The notes beneath the pieces were generated by a model, which worked only from the letters and a program-made list of their open reading frames with translations, searched no databases and was not told where the DNA came from. A DNA stretch of 64,000 nucleotides from Pseudolabrys sp. (lineage in GTDB: Bacteria; Pseudomonadota; Alphaproteobacteria; Rhizobiales; Xanthobacteraceae): NCBI GenBank assembly GCA_026125895.1, contig JAHCKG010000004.1, forward strand, positions 1 to 64,000. Reading direction: 5' to 3'. The position numbers and the translations under genes are program-made. Positions 6,906 through 15,507 of this stretch are shown in pieces. How positions within the stretch are numbered: the first letter of the stretch is position 1; every line of letters begins with the position of its first letter.

Positions 6906-9900
6906 ATGAATATTTCGCGCTTTTTCATCGACCGCCCGATCTTTGCCGGCGTCCTGTCGACATTGATCTTCCTCGCCGGCCTTCTGGCGCTGCGTGCGAT
7001 GCCAATTTCCGAATATCCGGAGGTGGTGCCGCCGTCGGTCGTCGTGCGCGCGCAATACCCGGGCGCCAACCCGCGCGTCATCGCCGAAACCGTGGCGACG
7101 CCGATCGAGGAATCCGTCAACGGCGTCGAAGGCATGCTCTATATGAGCAGCCAGGCCACCACCGACGGCCTGATGACGCTGACCGTCACCTTCGCGCTCG
7201 GCACCGATCCCGACAAGGCGACGCAGCTCGTGCAGAACCGCGTGTCGCAGGCCGAAGCGCGCCTGCCGACGGAAGTGCGCACGCTCGGCATCACCACGAC
7301 CAAGAGTTCGCCCGACCTGACCATGGTCGTGCACATCCTGTCGCCGAACGGCCGCTATGACATGACGTATCTGCGCAACTACGCGCTGCTCAACGTCAAG
7401 GACCGCATCGCCCGCATCAAGGGCATTGGCGACGTGCAACTGTTCGGCGCCGGCGACTACGCCATGCGCGTCTGGCTCGATCCGCAGAAGATCGCCGCGC
7501 GCGGCCTCTCCGCCGGCGATATCGTCCGCGAGATCCGGGCGCAGAACGTGCAGGCCGCCGCCGGCATCGTCGGCGGTTCGCCCAGCGAGCCCGGCCTCAA
7601 TCTTCAGCTTTCGCTGAACGCGCAAGGCCGTCTCAACACCGTCGAGGAATTCGGCGACATCATCGTGCGCACCGGCACCGACGGCCAGGTGACGCGGCTG
7701 AAGGATGTCGCGCGCCTCGAGCTCGGTTCGGCCGATTACGCGTTGCGCTCGCTGCTCGACAACAAGGACGCGGTCGCCATCGGCATCATGCAGGCGCCGG
7801 GCTCGAACGCGCTCGACATCTCCGACAACGTGCGCAAGGTGATGGCCGACCTCAAGGTCGCCATGCCGGAAGGCGTCGATTACTCGATCGTCTACGACCC
7901 GACCCAGTTCATCCGCGCCTCGATCGAAGCGGTGGTGCACACCCTTCTCGAAGCCATCGTGCTCGTCGTGCTGGTCGTCATCCTGTTCCTGCAGACCTGG
8001 CGCGCCTCGATCATCCCCCTGCTCGCCGTGCCGGTGTCGATCATCGGCACCTTCGCGGTGATGTACGCGCTCGGCTTCTCGATCAACGCGCTGTCGCTGT
8101 TCGGCCTCGTGCTGGCGATCGGCATCGTGGTCGATGACGCCATCGTCGTGGTCGAGAACGTCGAACGCAATATCGAGAACGGCCTGTCGGCGCGCGACGC
8201 CACCTACAAGGCCATGAGCGAAGTGTCGGGTCCGATCATCGCCATCGCCCTGGTGCTGGTCGCGGTGTTCGTGCCGCTCGCCTTCATCAGCGGCCTGTCC
8301 GGCCAGTTCTACAACCAGTTCGCGCTGACCATCGCCATTTCGACGGTGATCTCGGCGATCAACTCGCTGACTCTGTCGCCCGCGCTCGCGGCGCTGCTAC
8401 TCAAGGGCCACGACGCGCCGAAGGACTGGCTGACCCGCGGCATGGACAAGATCCTCGGCCCGTTCTTCCGCCTGTTCAATCGCGGTTTCGGCGCCGGCAC
8501 CCGGGCCTATGGCGGCGGCCTGTCCCGCCTGCTCGGCCGCAAGACGATCGTGATGGGCGTCTATGTGCTGCTCGTCGGCGTCACCGTCTTCATGTTCCGC
8601 GTCGTGCCGGGCGGCTTCATCCCGAGCCAGGACAAGCAGTACCTCGTCGGCTTCGCGCAACTGCCCGACGGCGCCACGCTCGACCGCACCGAAGACGTGA
8701 TCCGCCAGATGAGCGACATCGCGCTAAAGACGCCGGGCGTCGAAAGCGCGGTCGCCTTCCCCGGCCTGTCGATCGCGGGCTTCACCAACTCGTCGAACGC
8801 CGGCATCGTCTTCGTGACGCTCAAGCCCTTCGACGAGCGCAGGACACCGAACCTGTCGGGCGGCGCCATCGCCATGGCGCTCAACATGAAGTATGCGGCG
8901 ATCGGCGAGGCTTTCATCGCCATGTTCCCGCCGCCCCCGGTGATGGGCCTCGGCACGATCGGCGGTTTCAAGCTGCAGATCGAGGATCGCGCCGGTCTCG
9001 GCTATCGCGTGCTGGATGACGCCACCAAGGCGTTCCTCGGCAAGGCGATGCAGGCGCCCGAGCTCGCCGGCCTGTTCACCAGCTTCCGCGTGAACGTGCC
9101 GCAGCTTTACGCCGATATCGACCGCACCCAGGCGCGGCAACTCGGCGTGCCAGTGCCGGATATCTTCGAGGCGCTGCAGACGTATCTCGGCTCCGTCTAC
9201 GTCAACGACTTCAACAAGTTCGGCCGCACCTATTCGGTGCGCGTGCAGGCCGACGCCAAGTTCCGCGCGCATGCGGAAGACGTGGCGCGCTTGCAGGTGC
9301 GCTCGACCAACGGCCAGATGGTGCCCCTCGGCGCCGTGCTGAACATCAAGTCCACGGCGGGCCCGGAACGCGCCATGCGCTACAATGGCTTCCTCTCCGC
9401 CGACATCAGCGGCGGCCCGGCGCCCGGCTATTCGTCGGGCCAGGCGCAGGCCGCGATCGAGCGCATTGCCGCGGAGACGCTGCCGAAGGGCATCAGCTTC
9501 GAATGGACCGAGCTGACCTACCAGCAGATCCTCGCCGGCGACTCGGCGGCGCTGATCTATCCGCTGGCGATCCTGCTCGTCTTCCTCGTGCTCGCCGCGC
9601 TCTATGAAAGCCTGATCCTGCCGGTGGCGATCCTGATGATCGTGCCGATGGGCCTGATGGCGGCGATGATCGGCGTCTGGCTGACCGGCGGCGACAACAA
9701 CATCTTCACCCAGATCGGCCTGTTCGTGCTGGTCGGTCTGTCGGCGAAGAACGCGATTCTGATCGTCGAGTTCGCGCGCGAGCTGGAGCTCGCCGGCGAG
9801 CCGCCGCTCAAGGCCGCGATCACCGCCAGCCGGCTGCGTCTGCGGCCGATCCTGATGACGTCGATGGCGTTCATCATGGGCGTGGTGCCGCTCGTTACCT

Positions 9901-10100
9901 CGGTCGGCGCCGGCGCCGAGATGCGTCACGCCATGGGCGTCGCCGTGTTTGCCGGCATGATCGGTGTCACCTTGTTCGGCATCTTCCTGACGCCGGTGTT
10001 CTACATGGTGGTGCGCGCCCTCTCCGGCTTCAAACCTTTGCGCATGCACGGCGCGGCGCCGGTACCGGAGGTCGCCGCACCGGCCTCGCACGGCGGCTGA
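6906..10100 (+). CDS. RND multidrug efflux pump, inner-membrane subunit (AcrB/MexB-like, HAE1)
   Basis: A protein of 1,064 residues, the normal AcrB-family length. It begins MNISRFFIDRPIFAGVLSTL, the canonical first transmembrane helix. Two large periplasmic loops follow TM1 and TM7. The TM4 region includes GLVLAIGIVVDDAIVVVENV, with the paired aspartates of proton relay. The C-terminal half has GLSAKNAILIVEFARELE and RLRPILMTSMAFIMGVVPL. All expected HAE1 signatures are visible and the frame is intact. It forms an operon with the adaptor upstream and is probably controlled by the divergent TetR. It lies next to the enediyne-type cassette, so a role in exporting that product is possible but unproven. 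Confidence 0.95.
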   Translation: MNISRFFIDRPIFAGVLSTLIFLAGLLALRAMPISEYPEVVPPSVVVRAQYPGANPRVIAETVATPIEESVNGVEGMLYMSSQATTDGLMTLTVTFALGTDPDKATQLVQNRVSQAEARLPTEVRTLGITTTKSSPDLTMVVHILSPNGRYDMTYLRNYALLNVKDRIARIKGIGDVQLFGAGDYAMRVWLDPQKIAARGLSAGDIVREIRAQNVQAAAGIVGGSPSEPGLNLQLSLNAQGRLNTVEEFGDIIVRTGTDGQVTRLKDVARLELGSADYALRSLLDNKDAVAIGIMQAPGSNALDISDNVRKVMADLKVAMPEGVDYSIVYDPTQFIRASIEAVVHTLLEAIVLVVLVVILFLQTWRASIIPLLAVPVSIIGTFAVMYALGFSINALSLFGLVLAIGIVVDDAIVVVENVERNIENGLSARDATYKAMSEVSGPIIAIALVLVAVFVPLAFISGLSGQFYNQFALTIAISTVISAINSLTLSPALAALLLKGHDAPKDWLTRGMDKILGPFFRLFNRGFGAGTRAYGGGLSRLLGRKTIVMGVYVLLVGVTVFMFRVVPGGFIPSQDKQYLVGFAQLPDGATLDRTEDVIRQMSDIALKTPGVESAVAFPGLSIAGFTNSSNAGIVFVTLKPFDERRTPNLSGGAIAMALNMKYAAIGEAFIAMFPPPPVMGLGTIGGFKLQIEDRAGLGYRVLDDATKAFLGKAMQAPELAGLFTSFRVNVPQLYADIDRTQARQLGVPVPDIFEALQTYLGSVYVNDFNKFGRTYSVRVQADAKFRAHAEDVARLQVRSTNGQMVPLGAVLNIKSTAGPERAMRYNGFLSADISGGPAPGYSSGQAQAAIERIAAETLPKGISFEWTELTYQQILAGDSAALIYPLAILLVFLVLAALYESLILPVAILMIVPMGLMAAMIGVWLTGGDNNIFTQIGLFVLVGLSAKNAILIVEFARELELAGEPPLKAAITASRLRLRPILMTSMAFIMGVVPLVTSVGAGAEMRHAMGVAVFAGMIGVTLFGIFLTPVFYMVVRALSGFKPLRMHGAAPVPEVAAPASHGG

Positions 10101-10125
10101 TCGCCGGCTCGCAGCACAACCGAAA

Positions 10126-10151
10126 GCCATGCCGCCGCCTGGCGGCATGGC
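10126..10151 (+). terminator. Hairpin downstream of the efflux operon
   Basis: GCCATGCCGCC (10126-10136) and GGCGGCATGGC (10141-10151) form a perfect 11-bp stem with a GCCT loop, 25 bases after the pump stop codon. A U-rich run (TTTCTTTCGGTTTCTT) begins about 24 bases further on. It is probably a terminator separating the efflux operon from the regulator of the PKS cassette. Confidence 0.55.
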
Positions 10152-10318
10152 CGGACCGACAGCGCCGGGCCGCGATTTCTTTCGGTTTCTTAGCGTCACG
10201 ACTCGCGCCGCGTCCGGTTGCACAACCTGCGACGATTATGTGAGCGAGCCGACATCGGCGCGATGATATCCTGAGCGACGTTGGAGATGTTTTGGCATGG
10301 GTTGTATGGAGTATCGCC

Positions 10319-11134
10319 ATGCTCAATGTCAGTCTTCTCGGGGCGGCATCCTTCGCCGTCGATAACGCCGTCGTCAAATCCGACCTGGGCCCGGCCGGCC
10401 GCCTTCTGGCCTGTTATCTCTTTGAGTTCGCCGGCAAAGTTCATCGCCGTGAACGTCTCGTCGATCTGTTCTGGCAGGACACCGACCCCGAGCGCGCGCG
10501 CTCGGCCCTCAACACTGCCATCTGGCGCATCCGCAAGGTGCTCGACCACGGCGGCGACGGCGCTTCCCGGCATTTGTTGACCATTGGCAACGAGGTGGTG
10601 CTGGAGCCTTCGGGCGACTTTCACGTCGATACCCATGAACTCGAAAGCGCCTGCAAACGCGCGCTGGCGCGGCGGGACAGCGCTCTCACCGCCGACGAAC
10701 TGAGCGGCATCAGCCGCGCCGTCGAGAATTACGGCGGCCCCTTCCTCGACGGCTACGACGACGACTGGGTGTTGCAGGAGCGTGAGCGGCTGCATTGTCT
10801 ATTCATTCGCAGCACATTCGAGTTGATGCGGTCCGCCGCCAACCAGGGCTACTACGAGCGGGCGCTGGACTTTGGGCGCCGCGTGCTGGCGGTCGACCCG
10901 CTGCGCGAGAGCGTTCAACAGGATGTCATGCTCCTGCTGCTGCTCAACGGTCAGCGCGTCGAGGCGATCCGCACCTATCAGCGTCTCGTGCAGAAACTGC
11001 GCAGCGAACTCGACATCGGCCCGATGCCGGAGACGGCCCGGCTGCACGATGACATCCTGTCCGGCGCCATTTTCAATCATCTCCAGGACTACGTGGTCGG
11101 CCACTTCGGCGCGCAGAAGGCACTGAGCTTCTAG
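10319..11134 (+). CDS. SARP-like transcriptional regulator with BTAD domain
   Basis: A protein of 271 residues. The N-terminus (about 1-95) is an OmpR-type winged-helix DNA-binding region: MLNVSLLGAASF, RLLACYLFEFAG, RERLVDLFWQDTDPERARSA, LNTAIWRIRKVL. It is followed by a bacterial transcriptional activation domain (about 100-255) of TPR-like helices, including GYYERALDFGRRVLAVDPLRE and IRTYQRLVQKLRSELDIGP. No ATPase or sensor domain follows, so it is a short SARP-type activator. ATG 10319 has GGAG 7 bases upstream. SARP regulators often control polyketide clusters, including enediyne clusters in actinomycetes. Its position just upstream of the unbL-pksE operon suggests a pathway-specific activator; that role is inferred. 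Confidence 0.85.
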   Translation: MLNVSLLGAASFAVDNAVVKSDLGPAGRLLACYLFEFAGKVHRRERLVDLFWQDTDPERARSALNTAIWRIRKVLDHGGDGASRHLLTIGNEVVLEPSGDFHVDTHELESACKRALARRDSALTADELSGISRAVENYGGPFLDGYDDDWVLQERERLHCLFIRSTFELMRSAANQGYYERALDFGRRVLAVDPLRESVQQDVMLLLLLNGQRVEAIRTYQRLVQKLRSELDIGPMPETARLHDDILSGAIFNHLQDYVVGHFGAQKALSF

Positions 11135-11294
11135 GCTCCAGCGGGCGACCGCACCGTGATTTCCCCGTGAGCCGCGCGCTCGGCGCGCCAACACTTCAGC
11201 CATAGGTCGCGGCTACTGGCTTGGCACGAAGGCCTGCCACGCTTTGCCCGCGGCCGTCCGACAACGGACGCGCGAAAAATCGTGCGGCGTCCCG

Positions 11295-11615
11295 ATGCAG
11301 CATCGTACCGACATCGTCCAGTCCTTCTGGCTCCGTTTCTGGCGCGAGCCGCATCGCGGCGCTCATCGGGAATGGCGCGGCTCGATCTGGCACGAGCAGC
11401 AGGCCGCCCACGACAAGCCGACCATCGTCGCCAACCCCGAAGAAGCTTTCGAGTTCGTGCGCCGCGTCCTGCATGGCCAGGTGCAGGACAGCGACGACGG
11501 CTCCGCCGTGCCGCGCGCATCGCTGCCGTCCAACGAACGCCATGACGACGGCATCCCCGGTTTGCTGCGGCGGCTGACGGCCTTCTGGCGCCGGCAAAGA
11601 GGAGAAAAGCCGTGA
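11295..11615 (+). CDS. Small conserved-looking protein of unknown function, first gene of the PKS operon
   Basis: A 106-residue protein I do not recognise. It is rich in Trp, Arg and His near its start (SFWLRFWREPHRG, GSIWHEQQ), has a central helix (PEEAFEFVRRVLHG) and ends with a basic segment (LLRRLTAFWRRQRGE). There is no signal peptide or membrane span. High third-position GC and a GTGA overlap with the unbL start argue that it is real and translationally coupled. ATG 11295 lacks a strong ribosome site; an in-frame TTG at 11244 is possible. It may be an accessory factor for the cassette. Confidence 0.65.
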   Translation: MQHRTDIVQSFWLRFWREPHRGAHREWRGSIWHEQQAAHDKPTIVANPEEAFEFVRRVLHGQVQDSDDGSAVPRASLPSNERHDDGIPGLLRRLTAFWRRQRGEKP

Positions 11616-12604
11616 CGCTCGTTCGCGCCTTCACGCCAACGGCAAAGCTCGGGCAATTTTCGGCGTCGCTGCGGCGTTTGTTCCACCTGTCGCCGCGCCA
11701 GGCCGAATTCTCCACCCGCGGCTTCACCGCAAAGAATTCGAACAAGCGCCAAGCACTTGAGGCAGCCGGCCAGGCCTTCATCGGCGGCTACAACAGCGCC
11801 CTCGCTGCGACTGACCTCTCCGACATTCTCGAGCATATCGCCGGCGCGGCGCCCACGCTGCGCGGGTTTCACTCGGAAGGGGCTGCCATGGGCGTCGCCA
11901 TCGCCGACGCGATGTCGCTCCGTCACCCGCAACTGCCGGCTTATATCGCCGCCACCGAGCGCGACTTTACCTATCTCGCCCATGTCGGCGCCGGCTGGGC
12001 GCTGGCGCGCACGCCGTGGCGCCGCGCCGCGATCCTGGCGCCGCTCGACCCGGTGCATCGCTGGCTGGCCTATGACGGCCTCGGCTTTCACGACGCCTAT
12101 TTCAGCCAGCCACGCATCGCCACCGGCTGGCGGCGCATCACCGACGGTTATGCCGCCCGCGCCTACGACCAGGGCATCGGCCGCGCCATCTGGTTCGTCG
12201 CCGGCGGCGACGTCGAACCGGCCGCCCGCATCATCGCCGCCTTGCCGCCACCCCGCCACAGCGACCTCTGGTCGGGGGTCGGCCTCGCCATGGCCTATGC
12301 CGGACCGGCAAGCGACGGCGACCTTCGCGCGGCGCTGACGGCCGCCGGCGCGCATGCGGCCGCGTTCGCGCAAGGCGTCGCCTTCGCCTGCGAGGCCCGC
12401 GCCCGCGCCCAGTTCATTCCCGCGAACACCGATAACGCGGCGCATGCGGTCTGGCACAGCGACGCCGGCGTCGTCGCGCGACTGGTGCGCGACCGGCGCG
12501 GCCGCCTGCCTGAGACCGACGGCGCCGTGCCGCGCTACGAGATGTGGCGGCGGGACGTCGCCAATGCCTCCCAGCAACCGGCACCGGGGATGCGCACCGC
12601 ATGA
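11612..12604 (+). CDS. unbL: DUF1702 protein, enediyne cassette component UnbL
   Basis: A protein of 330 residues matching DUF1702. Landmarks are the FSTRGF start of the domain near 33, FIGGYNSAL, LRGFHSEGAAMGVAIADAM (about 84-102), YDGLGFHDAYF and YDQGIGRAIWFVAGGD, then a late AFAQGVAFACEARARA segment. The family is known almost only from enediyne and related iterative-PKS clusters, where the unbL product is conserved but of unknown biochemical role. The start is GTG with AAAGAGGAG just upstream, overlapping the previous stop. The stop overlaps the unbV start (ATGA). The protein appears full length. Confidence 0.9.
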   Translation: MTLVRAFTPTAKLGQFSASLRRLFHLSPRQAEFSTRGFTAKNSNKRQALEAAGQAFIGGYNSALAATDLSDILEHIAGAAPTLRGFHSEGAAMGVAIADAMSLRHPQLPAYIAATERDFTYLAHVGAGWALARTPWRRAAILAPLDPVHRWLAYDGLGFHDAYFSQPRIATGWRRITDGYAARAYDQGIGRAIWFVAGGDVEPAARIIAALPPPRHSDLWSGVGLAMAYAGPASDGDLRAALTAAGAHAAAFAQGVAFACEARARAQFIPANTDNAAHAVWHSDAGVVARLVRDRRGRLPETDGAVPRYEMWRRDVANASQQPAPGMRTA

Positions 12605-14487
12605 CCCGCTTCTTGCGCCGTCACGCCGCCAAGCTCGCGACCGTGTCGATCGCCGCCGCGTTCTATGCGCTGGCGCTGCCGCATGACCTGTCGGCTGCCG
12701 GACGCGCCGCGCTGGCCGCGAAGCTGCGTTTCGCGCCGACCTATCTCGAGCCCGCCGACAACGGTCAACCGATGCGCAAAGTGCGCACCGTCAACCCGGC
12801 GCTCCAGCATTACGACGCGTGGATTTCATCGGTCGGCGCCGGCGCGGCGCTCGCCGACATCGCCGGCAGCGGCAAGCCGGCCGACATCTGCCTCGTCGAT
12901 CCGCGCAACGACAGCGTCTCGGTGATGCCGGCGCCGGACACCGGCGCGCGCTTTGCGCCATTCGCGCTGCCGACGCCGGCCGATGGCTACGAGGCTCGCA
13001 CGATCGCGCCGATGGGTTGTCTGCCCGCCGACGTCAATGAAGACGGCCGCATGGACCTCGTCGTCTATTACTGGGGCCGCACGCCGGTCGTCTTCCTGCG
13101 CAATGACGCGGCCGAGCTCACGGCTGATGCCTTCACGCCGGTCGAGGTCGTGCCGCAGCGCGAAGTGTGGAACACCAATGCCGCGATCGTCGCCGATATC
13201 GACGGCGACGGCCATCCGGACCTGATGTTCGGCAACTATTTCCGCGACGGCGACCGCATCCTCGATCCCGCCGCAACCGCCGGCGTCAAGATGCAGCACT
13301 CGATGTCGCGCGCCGAGAACGGCGGCCGCAACCGGCTGCTGCTGTGGCAGAGCGCAACCCGCACGGCCATCGCCTATCGCGACGCCAGCGAGGCGCTGAC
13401 GCCGGCGATGGCCGACGGCTGGACGCTCGCGCTCGGCGCCCGCGATCTCACCGGCGACCTGCTGCCGGAAATCTATGTCGCCAACGATTTCGGCTCGGAC
13501 CGGCTGCTGCTCAACGAGTCGACGCCGGGCCAGCCGAAGTTCAGGATCGTCGAGCGCAAACGCGATGTCACCACACCGCGCTCGAAAGTGCTGGGCCGCG
13601 ACTCGTTCAAGGGCATGGGCGTCGATTTCGGCGACGTCTCCGGCGACGGCCGTCCGGCGATCGCGGTGAGCAACATCGCCTCGCCCTACGCGCTGCTCGA
13701 GAGCCACTTCCTGTTCGTCAATACCGGCGACGCCGCAGCCTGGGCGCGCGGGCAAGCGCCGTATCGCGACGAGAGCTTTGCGCGCGGCACCTGGATCAGC
13801 AACTGGGGCTGGGACATCAAGTTCGCCGACGTGCTCAACAGCGGCCGGCCGGCGCTGGTGCAGACCATCGGTTTCATCAAGGGCGAGCACGACGCCTGGC
13901 CGCGTTTGCAGGAGCTCGCCATGGGCAATGACGAGCTGCTGCCGCATCCGGCGGCGTGGCCGCGCTTCCGCGGCGGCGAGGATCTGTCGGGCCACGATCA
14001 CGACCGGCTGTTCCTGCCGGACGCCGACGGCCGTTATCACGACGTCTGGCCGCTGCTCGGCCTCGACCGCGACACCATCTCGCGTGGCGTCGCCACCGCC
14101 GACGTTTATGGCGACGGCCGGTTGGCGGTGCTGATCGCGCGGCAATGGCAGCCGTCCCTGTACCTGCGCAACGTGTCGGAGGGCGGCGGCCGCGCCATCG
14201 TCATCGACCTGCGCGTCGCCGGCCTGGGAGGGGCGACGCGCGCCGCCTACGGCGCCGAGGCGCGCGTCACGCTCGACGACGGCCGCATCGTCACCTCCAC
14301 CGTCGATGGCGGCTCCGGTCACGGCGGGCGGCGCGCGCCGGAAATTCATCTCGGCCTCGGCGATGTCGCGGCCGGACGCGTGTTCGACGTCGAGATCGAC
14401 TGGCGCGACGCGCAGGGACCGCACCGCACGACCTTCAAGCTGAAGCCGGGCCGCCACCGCATCGTGCTCAGCGCACAGGGAGCCTGA
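12601..14487 (+). CDS. unbV: FG-GAP/ASPIC (CRTAC1-like) protein, enediyne cassette component UnbV
   Basis: A protein of 628 residues. An N-terminal hydrophobic segment (about 13-35, FYALALPHDLSA) looks like a signal or anchor. It is followed by several FG-GAP/VCBS-type repeats with Asp-rich calcium-binding loops: DVNEDGRMDLVVYYWG, DIDGDGHPDLMFGNYF, DLTGDLLPEIYVANDF, DVSGDGRPAIAVSN. The C-terminal ASPIC/UnbV domain (about 545-605) includes GAEARVTLDDGRIV and HLGLGD. The ASPIC/UnbV family is named after this cassette member. Probable location is periplasmic, or exposed and membrane-anchored. ATG 12601 overlaps the unbL stop. The true function in enediyne biosynthesis is unknown. Confidence 0.9.
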   Translation: MTRFLRRHAAKLATVSIAAAFYALALPHDLSAAGRAALAAKLRFAPTYLEPADNGQPMRKVRTVNPALQHYDAWISSVGAGAALADIAGSGKPADICLVDPRNDSVSVMPAPDTGARFAPFALPTPADGYEARTIAPMGCLPADVNEDGRMDLVVYYWGRTPVVFLRNDAAELTADAFTPVEVVPQREVWNTNAAIVADIDGDGHPDLMFGNYFRDGDRILDPAATAGVKMQHSMSRAENGGRNRLLLWQSATRTAIAYRDASEALTPAMADGWTLALGARDLTGDLLPEIYVANDFGSDRLLLNESTPGQPKFRIVERKRDVTTPRSKVLGRDSFKGMGVDFGDVSGDGRPAIAVSNIASPYALLESHFLFVNTGDAAAWARGQAPYRDESFARGTWISNWGWDIKFADVLNSGRPALVQTIGFIKGEHDAWPRLQELAMGNDELLPHPAAWPRFRGGEDLSGHDHDRLFLPDADGRYHDVWPLLGLDRDTISRGVATADVYGDGRLAVLIARQWQPSLYLRNVSEGGGRAIVIDLRVAGLGGATRAAYGAEARVTLDDGRIVTSTVDGGSGHGGRRAPEIHLGLGDVAAGRVFDVEIDWRDAQGPHRTTFKLKPGRHRIVLSAQGA

Positions 14488-14492
14488 CCGTC

Positions 14493-15491
14493 ATGACCAT
14501 GGCCCTCGGCAACCGCATCGCCAGACCGCACACCAAGCCGCAAACAGCAAAGCCGCAAGTCGCCGAACGCTGGTACTCGGAAAAGCGGCTCGGCGGCCTG
14601 TCGCGCTTTGCCTTCGCCATCACCGTGCTGAACATCTTCGGCCACCTGTTCCTCGGCTTCGAGCAAAGCTGGGCGACGCCCTTCGTCGCGCTGGCGGCCG
14701 GCTATGGCACCGACCTGATCGGCGAAACAATCGACGCGCGCGCCAGCGGCCGGCGGCCGCGTTACGCCGGTTCCTTCGTCGACCTCGTTCGCTTCCTGTT
14801 GCCGGCGCATATCAGCGCGCTGGCCGTCGGCATGCTGCTCTATGCCGCCGAGAACATCGCCGCCGTCGCCTTTGCCGTGTCGGTCGCCATGGCGTCGAAA
14901 TACGTCTTTCGCGTTGCCGTCGCCACCGACCAACAGGGACGGCCCGTGACGCGGCATTTCCTCAACCCGTCGAACTTCGGCATCACCGTCACGCTGATCC
15001 TGTTCCCGACCGTCGGCATCGCGCCGCCCTATCAGTTCGCCGAGAACACCTACGGCTTTGTCGACTGGCTGTTGCCGCTGATCGTGATCGGCACCGGCAG
15101 CCTGCTCAACCTCAAGGCGACGGGACGCATTCCGCTGATCCTCGCCTGGGTCGCGGCCTTCGCCACGCAGGCGGCGATCCGCGCCGCCATCGACGGCACG
15201 CCGCTCGCCGCCGGTCTGATGCCGATGACCGGCTTCGCCTTCGTGCTGTTCACCTTCTACATGATCACCGATCCGGCGACGACGCCGGCGCGGCGGCCGG
15301 GCCAGATCGCCTTCGCCGTTGCGGTCGCCGCGGCCTACGCGCTGTTCATGGAGCTGCACATCGTCTTCGGCCTGTTCTATGCGCTGACGCTGGTGACGGC
15401 GGGCCGCGGCCTGTGGCTCTTCGTGACCCAGCCGCGCGCGGCGGCGGTCGAGAAGCAGGCCGTCGCCCCCAGCATGACGCCGGCGGAATGA
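14493..15491 (+). CDS. unbU: Polytopic membrane protein, enediyne cassette component UnbU
   Basis: An integral membrane protein of 332 residues with about 8-9 predicted helices and a Lys/Arg-rich cytosolic N-terminus (residues 1-35). Recognisable stretches are EKRLGGLSRFAFAITVLNIF, HFLNPSNFGITVTLILFP and MPMTGFAFVLFTFYMITDPA, with the S/T-D-P-x-T-T-P motif that UnbU shares with NqrB/RnfD-type proteins. In enediyne clusters UnbU is conserved and membrane-bound, with unknown activity. ATG 14493 has CAGGGAG about 10 bases upstream and lies 5 bases after the unbV stop. The protein looks complete. Confidence 0.85.
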   Translation: MTMALGNRIARPHTKPQTAKPQVAERWYSEKRLGGLSRFAFAITVLNIFGHLFLGFEQSWATPFVALAAGYGTDLIGETIDARASGRRPRYAGSFVDLVRFLLPAHISALAVGMLLYAAENIAAVAFAVSVAMASKYVFRVAVATDQQGRPVTRHFLNPSNFGITVTLILFPTVGIAPPYQFAENTYGFVDWLLPLIVIGTGSLLNLKATGRIPLILAWVAAFATQAAIRAAIDGTPLAAGLMPMTGFAFVLFTFYMITDPATTPARRPGQIAFAVAVAAAYALFMELHIVFGLFYALTLVTAGRGLWLFVTQPRAAAVEKQAVAPSMTPAE

Positions 15492-15507
15492 GGAGCGGTG
15501 CGGCGTC

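Noticed and set aside
8724-10223. Minus-strand open frame of about 499 codons opposite the RND pump gene
   Set aside because: It is His/Arg/Glu-rich without domain pattern and is a shadow of the conserved pump gene.
11221-11240. Sigma54-like promoter (TTGGCACG...CTGCC) before the PKS operon
   Set aside because: The GG and GC dinucleotides are 11 bases apart instead of the strict 10, so it does not fit a -24/-12 promoter.
12826-14457. Minus-strand open frame of about 543 codons opposite unbV
   Set aside because: The protein is a low-complexity A/R/G/D-rich translation with no domain; unbV on the plus strand has clear FG-GAP and ASPIC motifs.
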